Shown: piece by piece, positions 35,314 to 44,603 of the stretch
How positions within the stretch are numbered: position 1 is the stretch's first letter
Layout of the letters: the number at the start of each line of letters is the position of its first letter
Assembly: GCA_026993525.1 (NCBI GenBank)
Contig: JALWSS010000145.1
Span: forward strand, 1-50,457
Source: Saprospiraceae bacterium
Lineage (GTDB): Bacteria > Bacteroidota > Bacteroidia > Chitinophagales > Saprospiraceae
Direction: 5' to 3'
DNA: 50,457 bases
Notes under the pieces: model-generated
The model's input: only the letters and a program-made list of their open reading frames with translations
What the model was told of the DNA's origin: nothing
Database searches by the model: none
Position numbers and translations under genes: made by a program

Positions 35314-38300
35314 ATGATGAAACCGGAAGTTACTAAACCGGCTTTCAGGAGGCTATCTATCATCCTGAGCTTTGCGCTTGGACTGTTTGTTTCGGCCTAC
35401 GGCCAACCGACTCCATCCATCACCGGCGACACCGTAGTGTGCCCCGGCGACACGCGTTTCTATGCCACCGACTTTGTTCAGGGAAACTCCTGGACCTGGG
35501 CAACCTCCCCGGGTGGCGTAATCATCCAAAACTTCGGGAACTTCGTAGAAGTGAAGTGGACCGGCAATCCCAACAGCAGCCAATGGATTTCTGTGACCGA
35601 AACGGACACCAACAACGTTTCCGTGACCGTGCAAAAAACGGTGCTCATCAAGAACACCAACATGTCCTGCAACGACAATGTGTACGTTTCACTGGATCAA
35701 ACCGGGCACGCACTGATCACCCCCGACATGTTGCTGGAAGGCCCCTACAATACCTACGAGGGCTATACAGTAGTAGTTACAACCTCATGGGGTGCCTACC
35801 TCGGTGACCTGCTCGATTGCAGCCACATCGGCCTGACCCTCACCGGAAAAGTGACGGTGGATTGCACCGGAAACTCTTGTTGGGGAACCATCCACGTGGA
35901 AGACAAATCAGCACCCAAATGGCAATGCCCGGCCGACACCGTTGACATTGCCTGCGAAACCGATATTGACAGCCTGCCCCACCCCCCTGTCTTTGACAAT
36001 TGCGACCAGGACCCCTTGATTTCCCTCACAGGTATCACCATTGACAATGACGACATCTGCCAGGGTGTTGACATCGTGCGCTACTGGGTGGCAACGGATG
36101 ATTACAACAACAAATCAACCTGTACCGAACACCTGCGCATTCCTGCCGATGGCGGCGTGATCTTCCCCGATGACCGCATCTGGCAGTGCATTGACTACTA
36201 CACCTACCCCAACATTGTGGAACCCACACCCTACACCGGCGACCTTGAAACCACCGGTTCGGGCATCGTTCAGGGAGTCAATGGGGTTTATTGCCAATAC
36301 ACGGCCGTACACCAGGACGAGATACTCGAGAACTGTGGAAACACCTTCAAAATAATCAGAACCTGGACGGTCATCAACTGGTGCAACAACGAGATCATTA
36401 CCGTAGATGGCTTCGGAAACGACAACGAGCAGATCATCAAACTGATTGATACCATTCCGCCGCTCATCACGGTGGAAGACCTCACCATCAATGCAAACAT
36501 CGCCGGCCCCAATGCCATTTTCTGCGCCTCAACCGGTGAACTGCCCGCCCCGGTGGTTTCGGATGAGTGCGGGGAGGTGACGGTACAGATATTCACCCCC
36601 GTTGGCGAAGCCGACTACAACAATGGCTATGATGGCAAAGAGGGCGGAAATGTGCCCTCTCCGGGACTGCACATCGGAGAACACGACGTGGTTTACAAAG
36701 TGACGGACGGCTGTGGCAACATCACGCTTGATACCATTACCCTTACCGTAGCCGATCTGTTTCCGCCAACGGCCATTTGCGACGAAATAACAACCACTAC
36801 ACTGGATGTTTTCGGCCATGCAGAAGTGTTTGCCGACATCTTCGATGACGGCAGCCACGACAACTGCTGCATCAGCCACTACCGGGCCCGCCGCATGGAT
36901 GAACCTTTTGCCAATTTCGAGCCTTCCGTGGTCTTCGATTGCGACGATGACGAAGTTCAGGTGGTTGTCAGGGTTTACGATTGCTTCGACAATTACGGTG
37001 AATGTATGGTGGTAGTGCATGTTCAGGACAAGATCGCTCCTTCCTGCATTGCACCACCGGACAAGAACATCAACTGCAGTGAATTGCCGCCCGACATCAC
37101 CGAAGCCTGGATTCAATCTCACGGCGAGGCGGCCACCTACGACAACTGCGGCGCCGAGCTGGTGGAACTCCCCTACCAGGAGTCACTCGACGGCTGCGGA
37201 GGCGGCACCATTCTGCGCCAGTGGATAGCAGTTGACAGTTCCGGAAACATTTCGGGTACCTGTACGCAGAACCTGAACATCATCCCGGTTTCTGACTGGA
37301 TCATCCATTTCCCGCCCAACTTTACCGGCGGCTGTGGTGACAGCCTTGCCGCTGACAGCCTTCACATCGAAAACTTCGGTTGTGACCAGTTTGCGGTGAG
37401 TGTGAAAGACCAATATTTCAGCATATCCAACGACACGGTTTGTTTCAAAATAGTGCGCACCTACAAGGTCATTAACTGGTGCTATTACGATCCGTACAAA
37501 GACCCCGTCAAGGTTCCCACAGACCCGCTTGGAGCCTGGATTGACGAGACCTACAGCGACTACCACGGTGCTTTTGAGTATCAGCAGATCATCAAGATCC
37601 ACGACGAAACACCGCCGGTGCTCTCCTACCCCTTTACCCAGGCATTCTGCAGCTATGATTCGCTGTGCGAAACGGGCAATGTCTATGTGCCGGTCTTGAT
37701 AGATGGTGAGTGCTCGGACTATTTCGACATTGTTTATCACCTGGACATCAATGCCGATTTAACCATTGACGAAACCGGTGAAGGATTTTTCGAAGGCGTG
37801 CTGCCCATGGGACCACACAAGATCCATTACAGCATCCAGGATGGCTGCGGCAACGAATCCGTCATTGACATTGACTTTTCGGTGGTGGATTGCAAAGCGC
37901 CCGTGCCCATTTGCAAGAATGGTCTCATCGTCGAGATCATGCAAACCGGTATGGTGGAAGTTTGCGCTTCAGCTTTCGACGACAAGACCTTTGACAATTG
38001 CAGCGACCAACTGTACTTCTCTTACTCACAAGACATTGCCGACAGTTGCCACACCTTCTTCTGCTCAGACACCTTTCAGGAAATTCCGGTGGAAATCTGG
38101 GTGACCGATGAATCCGGCAACCAGGACCACTGTGAAACTTTCGTGACCATCCAGGACAATATGTTCCACTGCGACACCGGTGTGCCACTTTCCGGTCATG
38201 TAGCCACCGAAGCTGAAAAAGATGTAGAAGGTGTGGAACTCATGCTCAACAGCCAGAACGGCGACCTGAATGCGATCACCGACCAAAGTGGATGGTACCA

Positions 38301-39435
38301 GTTTGCGGCGCTTGAATCCGGAATTGACTATTCCATTACGCCTTCAAAAGACGATGATCTCCTCAACGGGGTGTCCACTTTTGACCTGGTGCTGATCTCA
38401 CGGCACATCCTCGGTGTTGCCAGTTTGGATTCACCGTACAAGATCATCGCCGCTGATGTCAACAATTCCCAATCGGTGACCACCCTGGACCTGGTGCTGC
38501 TTCGCAAAGTGATCCTTTATGTGAATGATGAGTTTCCGAACAACAAGTCCTGGCGCTTTGTGGACAAGGATTTCGTGTTCCCAAACCCCGAAAACCCGTG
38601 GGCCACTGAGTTCCCGGAGGTCATCAACCTCAACAACCTGAGTGCTGAGGTGACTGACGCTGATTTCGTCGCAATAAAAGTGGGCGATGTCAATGGAAAT
38701 GCCATCACCAACCTGAACGATGATGAAACAGATGAGCGCTCAGCCGGCACCCTGGTACTCAAAGCTGATGACAGGCATTTTACCGAAGGGCAACACATTG
38801 AACTACGCATGCAAACAGAACAAGCGGTGTCTGTCGCCGGGTATCAGATGGCCATTGAGTACGATGCCCGCAAACTGATGCTGACAGGTATTCAAACCAG
38901 CAGCTCGTCACAGGCAGAGAATTTTGCCTTCAATGAGTTTCGTTCCGGGCTGATCCTGATGAACTGGTACGACAACGGTTCCGCAAACCCCGGATCCGAA
39001 TTGCCGAAGATAGAATTTGAAGCCCTGGCCCCCGGACAATTGAGCAACTCGGTGAGCCTGGTCGAAAACTACCTGACACCGGAGGCCTACACCAAAGCCG
39101 GTGACGCCGGATTTTACGAAGTGAAAGATATCCGGCTCGGATTCAATTCACTGTCTTCGTCAAATGCAGCGATTGCGTCCTTGCGCAACATTCCGAACCC
39201 GTTTGCCGGAGCCACAACCCTTCAGTTCAGCACCACAACCGGCGGGCAGGTGAAACTCCTGATCACCGACATGGATGGCAAACTGGTCTGGAGCCACGAA
39301 GACCACTACGAGCAAGGCCTCCACGAACTACGGCTTGCCGATGAAAGCCTGCCCGGACAAGGTGTTTACATCTGCCGGATGCTTTGCGAAAGCGCTCAGG
39401 AAACCATCAAGCTCGTAAAAGTTACCCGCCCCTAA
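35314..39435 (+). CDS. Large secreted protein: HYR-like repeats, dockerin- and cohesin-like modules, type IX sorting domain
   Basis: The protein has 1373 aa from the MMKPEVTKPAFRRLSIILSF start (35314), which gives a signal peptide ending near AYGQ. Residues of about 20-110 form a PKD/Ig-like domain (GDTVVCPGDTRFY). From about 190 to 930 there are six cysteine-rich HYR-like units, each opening with D-x-x-P/AP and carrying F-D-N-C (DKSAPKWQCP, DTIPPLITV, LFPPTAIC, DKIAPSCIAP, DETPPVLSY, DCKAPVPIC). Then come a carboxypeptidase-regulatory-like domain, a dockerin-like pair (NGVSTFDLVLISRHILG / DVNNSQSVTTLDLVLLRKVIL), a cohesin-like beta domain (VAGYQMAIEYDARKLMLTGI) and a type IX sorting domain ending in GVYICRML. 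It is expected on the cell surface or released. A role in adhesion or polymer binding is inferred. Confidence 0.85.
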   Translation: MMKPEVTKPAFRRLSIILSFALGLFVSAYGQPTPSITGDTVVCPGDTRFYATDFVQGNSWTWATSPGGVIIQNFGNFVEVKWTGNPNSSQWISVTETDTNNVSVTVQKTVLIKNTNMSCNDNVYVSLDQTGHALITPDMLLEGPYNTYEGYTVVVTTSWGAYLGDLLDCSHIGLTLTGKVTVDCTGNSCWGTIHVEDKSAPKWQCPADTVDIACETDIDSLPHPPVFDNCDQDPLISLTGITIDNDDICQGVDIVRYWVATDDYNNKSTCTEHLRIPADGGVIFPDDRIWQCIDYYTYPNIVEPTPYTGDLETTGSGIVQGVNGVYCQYTAVHQDEILENCGNTFKIIRTWTVINWCNNEIITVDGFGNDNEQIIKLIDTIPPLITVEDLTINANIAGPNAIFCASTGELPAPVVSDECGEVTVQIFTPVGEADYNNGYDGKEGGNVPSPGLHIGEHDVVYKVTDGCGNITLDTITLTVADLFPPTAICDEITTTTLDVFGHAEVFADIFDDGSHDNCCISHYRARRMDEPFANFEPSVVFDCDDDEVQVVVRVYDCFDNYGECMVVVHVQDKIAPSCIAPPDKNINCSELPPDITEAWIQSHGEAATYDNCGAELVELPYQESLDGCGGGTILRQWIAVDSSGNISGTCTQNLNIIPVSDWIIHFPPNFTGGCGDSLAADSLHIENFGCDQFAVSVKDQYFSISNDTVCFKIVRTYKVINWCYYDPYKDPVKVPTDPLGAWIDETYSDYHGAFEYQQIIKIHDETPPVLSYPFTQAFCSYDSLCETGNVYVPVLIDGECSDYFDIVYHLDINADLTIDETGEGFFEGVLPMGPHKIHYSIQDGCGNESVIDIDFSVVDCKAPVPICKNGLIVEIMQTGMVEVCASAFDDKTFDNCSDQLYFSYSQDIADSCHTFFCSDTFQEIPVEIWVTDESGNQDHCETFVTIQDNMFHCDTGVPLSGHVATEAEKDVEGVELMLNSQNGDLNAITDQSGWYQFAALESGIDYSITPSKDDDLLNGVSTFDLVLISRHILGVASLDSPYKIIAADVNNSQSVTTLDLVLLRKVILYVNDEFPNNKSWRFVDKDFVFPNPENPWATEFPEVINLNNLSAEVTDADFVAIKVGDVNGNAITNLNDDETDERSAGTLVLKADDRHFTEGQHIELRMQTEQAVSVAGYQMAIEYDARKLMLTGIQTSSSSQAENFAFNEFRSGLILMNWYDNGSANPGSELPKIEFEALAPGQLSNSVSLVENYLTPEAYTKAGDAGFYEVKDIRLGFNSLSSSNAAIASLRNIPNPFAGATTLQFSTTTGGQVKLLITDMDGKLVWSHEDHYEQGLHELRLADESLPGQGVYICRMLCESAQETIKLVKVTRP

Positions 39436-39474
39436 AAAGACAAACAGGATAGATAGATTTGGAGTAAAGTTTGG

Positions 39475-39506
39475 GCTGCCCCTCTTCACTGAGGGGTGGC
39501 TTTTTT
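39475..39506 (+). terminator. Terminator of the large secreted protein gene
   Basis: GCTGCCCCTC (39475-39484) pairs with GAGGGGTGGC (39491-39500) with one mismatch-like position, followed by T6 (39501-39506). It is 40 bp past the stop codon. Confidence 0.85.
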
Positions 39507-39622
39507 GTTGAGAAAGGTTGATCCCGATTTTAGGTGGAGGTTGAGAGGAGTTGATCCCGAGTCAAGCTCGGGAGGTTGAGAGGAGTTGAGAGGAGTTGAG
39601 AGGAGTTGAGAGAGGTTTTCTC
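39507..39622. repeat. Dispersed hairpin repeat with GTTGAGAGGA tail
   Basis: GTTGATCCCGAG-TCAAG-CTCGGGAGGTTGAGAG (39550-39581) contains a perfect CCCGAG/CTCGGG hairpin. It is preceded by a degenerate unit (GTTGATCCCGATTTTAGG) and followed by about four tandem GTTGAGAGGA decamers. Same family as 14853-14975 and 25150-25307; the CCCGAG core also equals the palindrome inside the tRNA-like units at the right end. Confidence 0.85.
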
Positions 39623-39665
39623 AAAAGAGACCATCAGGCCAAGCGCCGAAATAGAATTCAGAACA

Positions 39666-39697
39666 TTGTCCATTCCGTAAAAGGGAATATATCTTGG
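39666..39697 (+). promoter_or_regulatory. Probable promoter of the TonB-dependent receptor
   Basis: TTG (39666-39668), 21 nt, then TATCTTGG (39690-39697), one mismatch from TAnnTTTG. It ends 20 bp before the start codon at 39718. Confidence 0.35.
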
Positions 39698-39717
39698 CAG
39701 CTGAAACCCACTGTTAA

Positions 39718-41811
39718 ATGAAAAAAAACAAGCTCCTCCTTCCTGTTTTTTTACTCTTGCTGGCCCATCACCTTCATTCACAGGATGGCATCCGGGACAC
39801 CCTCATTGTAGAAAACCTTGAAGCGGTTACAATATCTGCACTCAGGGTGCCGGAGAATCCTTTCATGTCACCCACTTCCCTTTCCGTTGCTGACACCGCC
39901 ATCCTGAAATTCACCCAAGGGCTGGCCCTCAACGAGGCCCTTGCCAGCATTCCCGGTGTTTTCGTCCAAAACAGTGAAAATTTTGCGCAAGACCTCCGCA
40001 TATCCATCCGGGGTTTCGGAGCCAGGTCGGCTTTCGGAATCCGGGGTGTAAAAATCCTGGCTGACGGCATTCCCGAGAGTACCCCGGACGGCCAGGGCCA
40101 GGTGGACAATCTCGATCCTGCATTGGTGGAATCAATGGAATTGATCAGAGCCTCAGCGGGCGCTTTGTATGGTAATGCTGCGGGTGGAGTGCTCAACGTT
40201 TCTACGCTGAATTTCAATCCGGGCAACGACTTGCAAGCCAGTGTGGCTGCCGGTTCTTTCGGTTTCAGAAAATGCGTTTTTTCGCTTCGCAATGGGTCCG
40301 CAAACAAGCTGGCCTGGCACCTGCGGGCTGCCCACACGAAGATTGACGGTTTTCGTGAGCACTCCCGCATGAAGCAATGGAACCTGAATGCAGGCCTCAG
40401 ATACCATATTTCCAAAAGCTTATCGGCTACCCTTCTGGCAAACTATGTGAACAGCCCGTTGGCCGAAGACCCCGGTTCCATAAGCCTGGAACAAAGCCGG
40501 GCCGACAGGGCCTCAGCCTATGTGAACAACATCGAATACAACGCCGGAGAATCGGTAGAACAAGGAAGGGTTGCCGTCATTTTGACGAAGCAACTGAAAT
40601 CGGACGGCCAACTGGCGCTCAGATCATACCTGACCGTGCGGGATTTCGAAAACAGGCTGCCTTTTCAGAACGGAGGTTCGGTCAGGCTAAACAGGAATTT
40701 TTACGGGGTCAGCCTGAGCTACCAGGTTAGGAAAACCCTGGCAGGAATGCCACTGACAGGATTTACCGGAGTGGAAATCAACGTGCAGGAAGATGACCGG
40801 CAGCGGTTCAACAACCTGAACGGCATCAGGGGCAATGTCACCCTGAACCAATTGGAATCCTTCAACGAATCAGGTCTGTTCACCACCTGGAGAATTCAGT
40901 TTTCAGACCCGCTGGCTTTTAGGGCATCCTTGAGGTACAGCAGGGTAAAGCTTGAAAGCACTGACAAGTTTTTGTACGATGGGGATGATTCCGGCCGGAA
41001 AGAATACGAGCGCCTGGTGCCGGCTTTGAACCTGACCTGGCGATTGAACAAACGTTTTGCAGTATTTGGCGGTTACACCTCCGGCTTTGAAACACCCACA
41101 TTGAACGAACTGACCAACAACCCGCTCCAATCCGGTGGTTTCAATCCGGAACTACAACCGCAGTGGGCCAATACCGTTGAGCTGGGGCTGCGCATGAGAA
41201 CTGCAACACAAAATATCTCAGGTGAACTGGTGCTGTTTTACATTGACCTGGAGAATGAAATCGTGCCCTTTGAACTGGCTCAATTTCCAGGCAGAACTTT
41301 CTACCAAAACAGCGACAATTCCGAAAGATCGGGAGTTGAGTTGAGTTTTTCTGCCAAACTTGCAGATGGGCTTGTTTGGAGAATGAACTATACAAATTCA
41401 AATTTCAATTACCGGCAATTTCGTCCCCCTGGGAAAGATTACTCCGGGAACCGGCAACCGGGCATCCCCAGGCATCTTTTGTGGAATGCCTTGCACTACA
41501 GCACCCGTCATGGATTCCAGGCATCGCTGCAAGCGCAATACACCGGTAAGATGTACGCCAATGACACCAACTCTGCCGAAGTAAAAGGTACGTTTGTTGT
41601 CAATGGGCGAATCGGGCGTGAGTTTTCTGTCAGTGGGAGCGCAGTGTCCGTCACCCTGGGTTTGAACAACATTTTTGATCAAAGTTATTTCTCAAATGTG
41701 CGCATCAATTCCTTCGGTGGGAGATTTTACGAACCGGCTCCGGGCAGAAATTGGTTTGTCAGAATAAAATTTTCGATGGCAGGTTCAGGTGAAGAACAGC
41801 ACCACAAATAA
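39718..41811 (+). CDS. TonB-dependent receptor
   Basis: The protein has 697 aa with the signal peptide MKKNKLLLPVFLLLLAHHLHS. The plug domain (about 35-155) has LNEALASIPGVFVQ, LRISIRGFGARSAFGIRGVKILADGIP and ASAGALYGNAAGGVLNV. The barrel carries the usual DYSGNRQPGIPRHL segment and a C-terminal ...NWFVRIKF. It lacks the N-terminal carboxypeptidase-like domain of SusC proteins and has no SusD partner, so a siderophore, ferric dicitrate-like or other metal complex is more likely than a glycan. About ten polar residues (AGSGEEQHHK) follow the final barrel strand, which is unusual because the strand normally ends the protein. No TonB or transporter genes lie nearby. Confidence 0.9.
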   Translation: MKKNKLLLPVFLLLLAHHLHSQDGIRDTLIVENLEAVTISALRVPENPFMSPTSLSVADTAILKFTQGLALNEALASIPGVFVQNSENFAQDLRISIRGFGARSAFGIRGVKILADGIPESTPDGQGQVDNLDPALVESMELIRASAGALYGNAAGGVLNVSTLNFNPGNDLQASVAAGSFGFRKCVFSLRNGSANKLAWHLRAAHTKIDGFREHSRMKQWNLNAGLRYHISKSLSATLLANYVNSPLAEDPGSISLEQSRADRASAYVNNIEYNAGESVEQGRVAVILTKQLKSDGQLALRSYLTVRDFENRLPFQNGGSVRLNRNFYGVSLSYQVRKTLAGMPLTGFTGVEINVQEDDRQRFNNLNGIRGNVTLNQLESFNESGLFTTWRIQFSDPLAFRASLRYSRVKLESTDKFLYDGDDSGRKEYERLVPALNLTWRLNKRFAVFGGYTSGFETPTLNELTNNPLQSGGFNPELQPQWANTVELGLRMRTATQNISGELVLFYIDLENEIVPFELAQFPGRTFYQNSDNSERSGVELSFSAKLADGLVWRMNYTNSNFNYRQFRPPGKDYSGNRQPGIPRHLLWNALHYSTRHGFQASLQAQYTGKMYANDTNSAEVKGTFVVNGRIGREFSVSGSAVSVTLGLNNIFDQSYFSNVRINSFGGRFYEPAPGRNWFVRIKFSMAGSGEEQHHK

Positions 41812-42118
41812 TTGATTAGCTGCGACTTAAAAAATAATATCTCCTTGTATAAGATCAAGTTGCGCCATGTAGCAGTCATCCTGTCGGCCCGATTTTTGAA
41901 AATTGTGCCCTGATCCGTGCAGCATTTGAACGGCTGTACGTGTAAGAATTTATCCAAAACGAAACCCGCCCCCCTGAGGAGTGTACCCGACACTCCCGAA
42001 GAAATCCTTCAAAATTTTCCCGTCAGTAAGAAACGCTGGTTACCCCTCATGAATTAACGGCTGTGCAATGCACCCCCACCGTGAGTACAGCCGCATCCAT
42101 GAACTAATCCAAACAACG
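41812..42118. other. Intergenic stretch with one small hairpin
   Basis: No gene was seen. GGAGTGT (41978-41984) pairs with ACACTCC (41990-41996) across five bases without a T run. No terminator of the receptor gene and no full promoter consensus could be found. Confidence 0.4.
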
Positions 42119-43240
42119 ATGAAACAACTATGGACGCAACTCACATTGGGTACTTTATTGGTATTGTGCCTGATCATTCCACCGGCTCACCTCCAGGCCA
42201 CCACTTCTATTGACGACGCCAGGATAACGACCCGCCTGAGGAACATGAGTCAGATCATTCCATCTGATTTTTCCACCAGGGCAAAAGGCTATGTCAAAGG
42301 CTATCTCTATCACAGGGATGACACGGAAAAACTGCTCGGCAAGACCGCCCGGTACTTTCCCATTTTTGAATTTTTCCTGGACAATTACAACCTTCCGGAA
42401 GAGCTCAAGTACCTGCCCATCATAGAATCCAGGCTGAGACCCTACGCCTATTCAACAGCCGGAGCCGGTGGCATGTGGCAATTTACCACGCCAACTGCCA
42501 GGCACGTAGGTCTGAAGGTCAATCGCTACCTGGACGAGCGACGAGACCCCCACAAATCCACCAAAGCCGCACTGAAATACCTCGCTTACCTTCACGAACA
42601 ATTTAACAGCTGGGAATTTGCCCTGGCGGCGTACAATTGCGGAGAAGGCAGGGTGCGCAAGGCCATGGCCAGGGCGGGCAGCCGCAATTTCAAAAAGGTG
42701 CTGCCTTATTTACCGAAGGAAACCCAATTGTACGTTCCAAGATTTCTCGCCGGACAATACATCTGCAGGTATTACATGGAGCATGGACTGGTTCCGCAAT
42801 TGCCTCCGGCCGATTTGCTGCATACGCAAACCGTAATGGTTTACAAGGCATACAGTATGTTCAAAATATCAAACGTCACCGGGGTGCATATAAAAACCCT
42901 TAAAGTGCTGAACCCGGCTTACTACGACAATTACATCCCCGCCAGCCAGACAGGCAATTACCTGACTGTTCCACAACGATCTTTTGCCTTGTTGATAGAT
43001 TACGTCAGCGAAAAGGAGGGCTGGAAGCCATTCGCCAGGCACCGGAAGACCGGCTACTACGCCACGAAATGGATCGTCGGAAAAGGGGATACTTTGGAAA
43101 AACTGGCTGCACTTTGCGGAGCGACAAAATATCAGATCATGCAGTGGAACAACCTGCGTACCTCCGAATTGTACAATGGACAGATACTGCACCTTTACTA
43201 TGCCGTGCCAACGGTACAGACAACCGGCCCAAAAGCCTGA
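42119..43240 (+). CDS. MltD-like membrane-bound lytic transglycosylase with LysM domain
   Basis: The protein has 373 aa from MKQLWTQLTLGTLLVLCLII (42119), a signal peptide; the upstream extension to 42068 is not signal-like. The SLT (family 1) domain spans about 80-250 with the catalytic Glu103 in ELKYLPIIESRL, then AYSTAGAGGMWQF and ALAAYNCGEGRVRKAM. A LysM domain near the C-terminus (about 318-365, WIVGKGDTLEKLAALCGATK) would bind peptidoglycan. The enzyme cleaves the MurNAc-GlcNAc bond to form anhydromuramic ends. One LysM, not two as in E. coli MltD. Confidence 0.92.
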   Translation: MKQLWTQLTLGTLLVLCLIIPPAHLQATTSIDDARITTRLRNMSQIIPSDFSTRAKGYVKGYLYHRDDTEKLLGKTARYFPIFEFFLDNYNLPEELKYLPIIESRLRPYAYSTAGAGGMWQFTTPTARHVGLKVNRYLDERRDPHKSTKAALKYLAYLHEQFNSWEFALAAYNCGEGRVRKAMARAGSRNFKKVLPYLPKETQLYVPRFLAGQYICRYYMEHGLVPQLPPADLLHTQTVMVYKAYSMFKISNVTGVHIKTLKVLNPAYYDNYIPASQTGNYLTVPQRSFALLIDYVSEKEGWKPFARHRKTGYYATKWIVGKGDTLEKLAALCGATKYQIMQWNNLRTSELYNGQILHLYYAVPTVQTTGPKA

Positions 43241-43281
43241 CCGCAACCCACAAAATCAACAAAGTTGATCCCATGAACAAA

Positions 43282-43313
43282 CAAGCCGCCTCCGGAATTC
43301 CGGAGGCGGCTTG
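43282..43313. terminator. 32-bp perfect palindrome between convergent genes
   Basis: CAAGCCGCCTCCGG (43282-43295) is followed by AATT and the exact complement (43300-43313). It lies between the stop codons of mltD-like (43240) and glutamine synthetase (43341). Short T-rich tracts on both sides allow bidirectional termination. Confidence 0.8.
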
Positions 43314-43340
43314 AATTTATTTTGGTGCCGGAAAGGAAGA

Positions 43341-44408
43341 TCAATTGTCTTTCGCAGCTTGCTTGCCCTTTTTCACTTTCCTGGCTTTGCCATTGTCTTT
43401 GGCATGCACTTCAAAAGCGTGTCCGAGGGTCTTCATGATCCTTGCAACGATGCGGTACGGGTCAGCATTGGAAGCCGGGCGACGGTCTTCCAGGTACCCT
43501 TTCCAGTCCTGAGAGGTAGCCACAGGCACCCTGATGGAAGCGCCCCGGTCGCTGATACCCCAGGAGAACTTGTCAATGGCCTGGGTTTCATGGAGGCCGG
43601 TCAGGCGCATTTCATTGTCGGAGCCATATTCCTTGATGTGTTCATTGTGATAAACGGCAAATTTTTCGAAGATAGATTCAAACAATTCTTTGCCACCAAC
43701 CTCGCGCATTTCATGGGTGGAGAAGTTGGTATGAAGCCCGGAGCCGTTCCAGTCACCTTGCAAGGGTTTTGGATGGAATTCAACTTTTACATCGTACTTC
43801 TCCGCCACTCGGTGCAGCAGGTATCGGGCCACCCAAAGGTCATCAGCGGCGCGTTTGCCCTTGCCGAAGATCTGGAATTCCCACTGGCCAAGGAGTACCT
43901 CGGCATTGATACCCGTTATGCTCAGTCCGGCATCGAGGCAGAGGTCGAAATGTTCCTCAACCAGATCGCGGCCCGAGCAATTTTCGACACCTACGGAGCA
44001 GTAGTAAGGACCTTGCGGGCGCGGATAACCTTTGGGCGGGAAACCGAGCGGAATGCCATCCCTGGTGAGTACATACTCCTGCTCGAAACCAAACCAGTAG
44101 TCTTTATCGTCGTCGAAGAGGGCTCTGGTGTTAGACTCGTGCGGGGTACCGTCCGGGTTGTACACTTCACACATGACCAGAAAAGCGGACTTTCGTGCGG
44201 GGTCGGGGTAAACTGATACAGGTTTTAGAATGCAATCAGAAAAGTTGCCTTCTGCCTGTTTTGTGGAACTGCCATCGTAAGCCCACAGCGGGAGAGATTT
44301 GATGTCGCCATGGAAAAAATCCATGTCGAGCACTTTGGTTTTGCTGCGCAGGTTGGGTTCGGGCTTGTAGCCGTCAAGCCAGATGTACTCGAATTTGAAT
44401 TTAGCCAT
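43341..44408 (-). CDS. glnII: Glutamine synthetase, type II (eukaryote-like)
   Basis: The protein has 355 aa, far shorter than type I (about 470) or type III (about 700) enzymes. Type II hallmarks are clear: the start FKFEYIWLDGYKP, the WAYDGSSTKQAEG latch, FGFEQEYVL, GDWNGSGLHTNFST, and the substrate/ATP segment RPASNADPYRIVARIM. It makes glutamine from glutamate, ammonia and ATP in the cytoplasm. A basic Lys-rich tail (about 340-355) extends beyond the usual end. There is no adenylylation-tyrosine region as in type I GS, so control must be by other means; an attenuator-like hairpin lies in its leader. It is convergent with the transglycosylase gene. Confidence 0.95.
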   Translation of the reverse strand: MAKFKFEYIWLDGYKPEPNLRSKTKVLDMDFFHGDIKSLPLWAYDGSSTKQAEGNFSDCILKPVSVYPDPARKSAFLVMCEVYNPDGTPHESNTRALFDDDKDYWFGFEQEYVLTRDGIPLGFPPKGYPRPQGPYYCSVGVENCSGRDLVEEHFDLCLDAGLSITGINAEVLLGQWEFQIFGKGKRAADDLWVARYLLHRVAEKYDVKVEFHPKPLQGDWNGSGLHTNFSTHEMREVGGKELFESIFEKFAVYHNEHIKEYGSDNEMRLTGLHETQAIDKFSWGISDRGASIRVPVATSQDWKGYLEDRRPASNADPYRIVARIMKTLGHAFEVHAKDNGKARKVKKGKQAAKDN

Positions 44409-44481
44409 CGTTGAGGAAGTTTTAAAAAATTGAAAATGAATGCCTTAAAGATCAAGTGTCAAATTGCGTGCCTCTAAAAGC

Positions 44482-44520
44482 GAAAAGCGGTCGGGCGAAT
44501 AGCTCACCTGACCGCTTTTC
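44482..44520 (-). promoter_or_regulatory. Attenuator-like hairpin in the glnII leader
   Basis: GAAAAGCGGTC (44482-44492) pairs exactly with GACCGCTTTTC (44510-44520) across 17 bases. On the minus strand it is followed by GCTTTTAG. It sits between the predicted glnII promoter (44567-44574) and the start codon (44408), so it is in the 5' leader of glnII. There is no other upstream minus gene it could terminate, because the neighbour at 44748 is on the + strand. Confidence 0.5.
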
Positions 44521-44566
44521 TATGCTTAAAGTTCAGCTCGTTTTAACACGGTTGAAATTGTTTGCG

Positions 44567-44574
44567 CAAAGTTA
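44567..44574 (-). promoter_or_regulatory. -7 element of glnII
   Basis: TAACTTTG on the minus strand, followed by CGCAAAC, matches TAnnTTTG. It predicts a leader of about 150 nt for glnII. No clear TTG at -33. Confidence 0.45.
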
Positions 44575-44603
44575 GAGAAGAAAGTGCGGCTCCTGAAGTC
44601 CAG

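Noticed and set aside
43311-44216. 301-codon + strand frame opposite glnII
   Set aside because: Antisense shadow of a clear glutamine synthetase gene.
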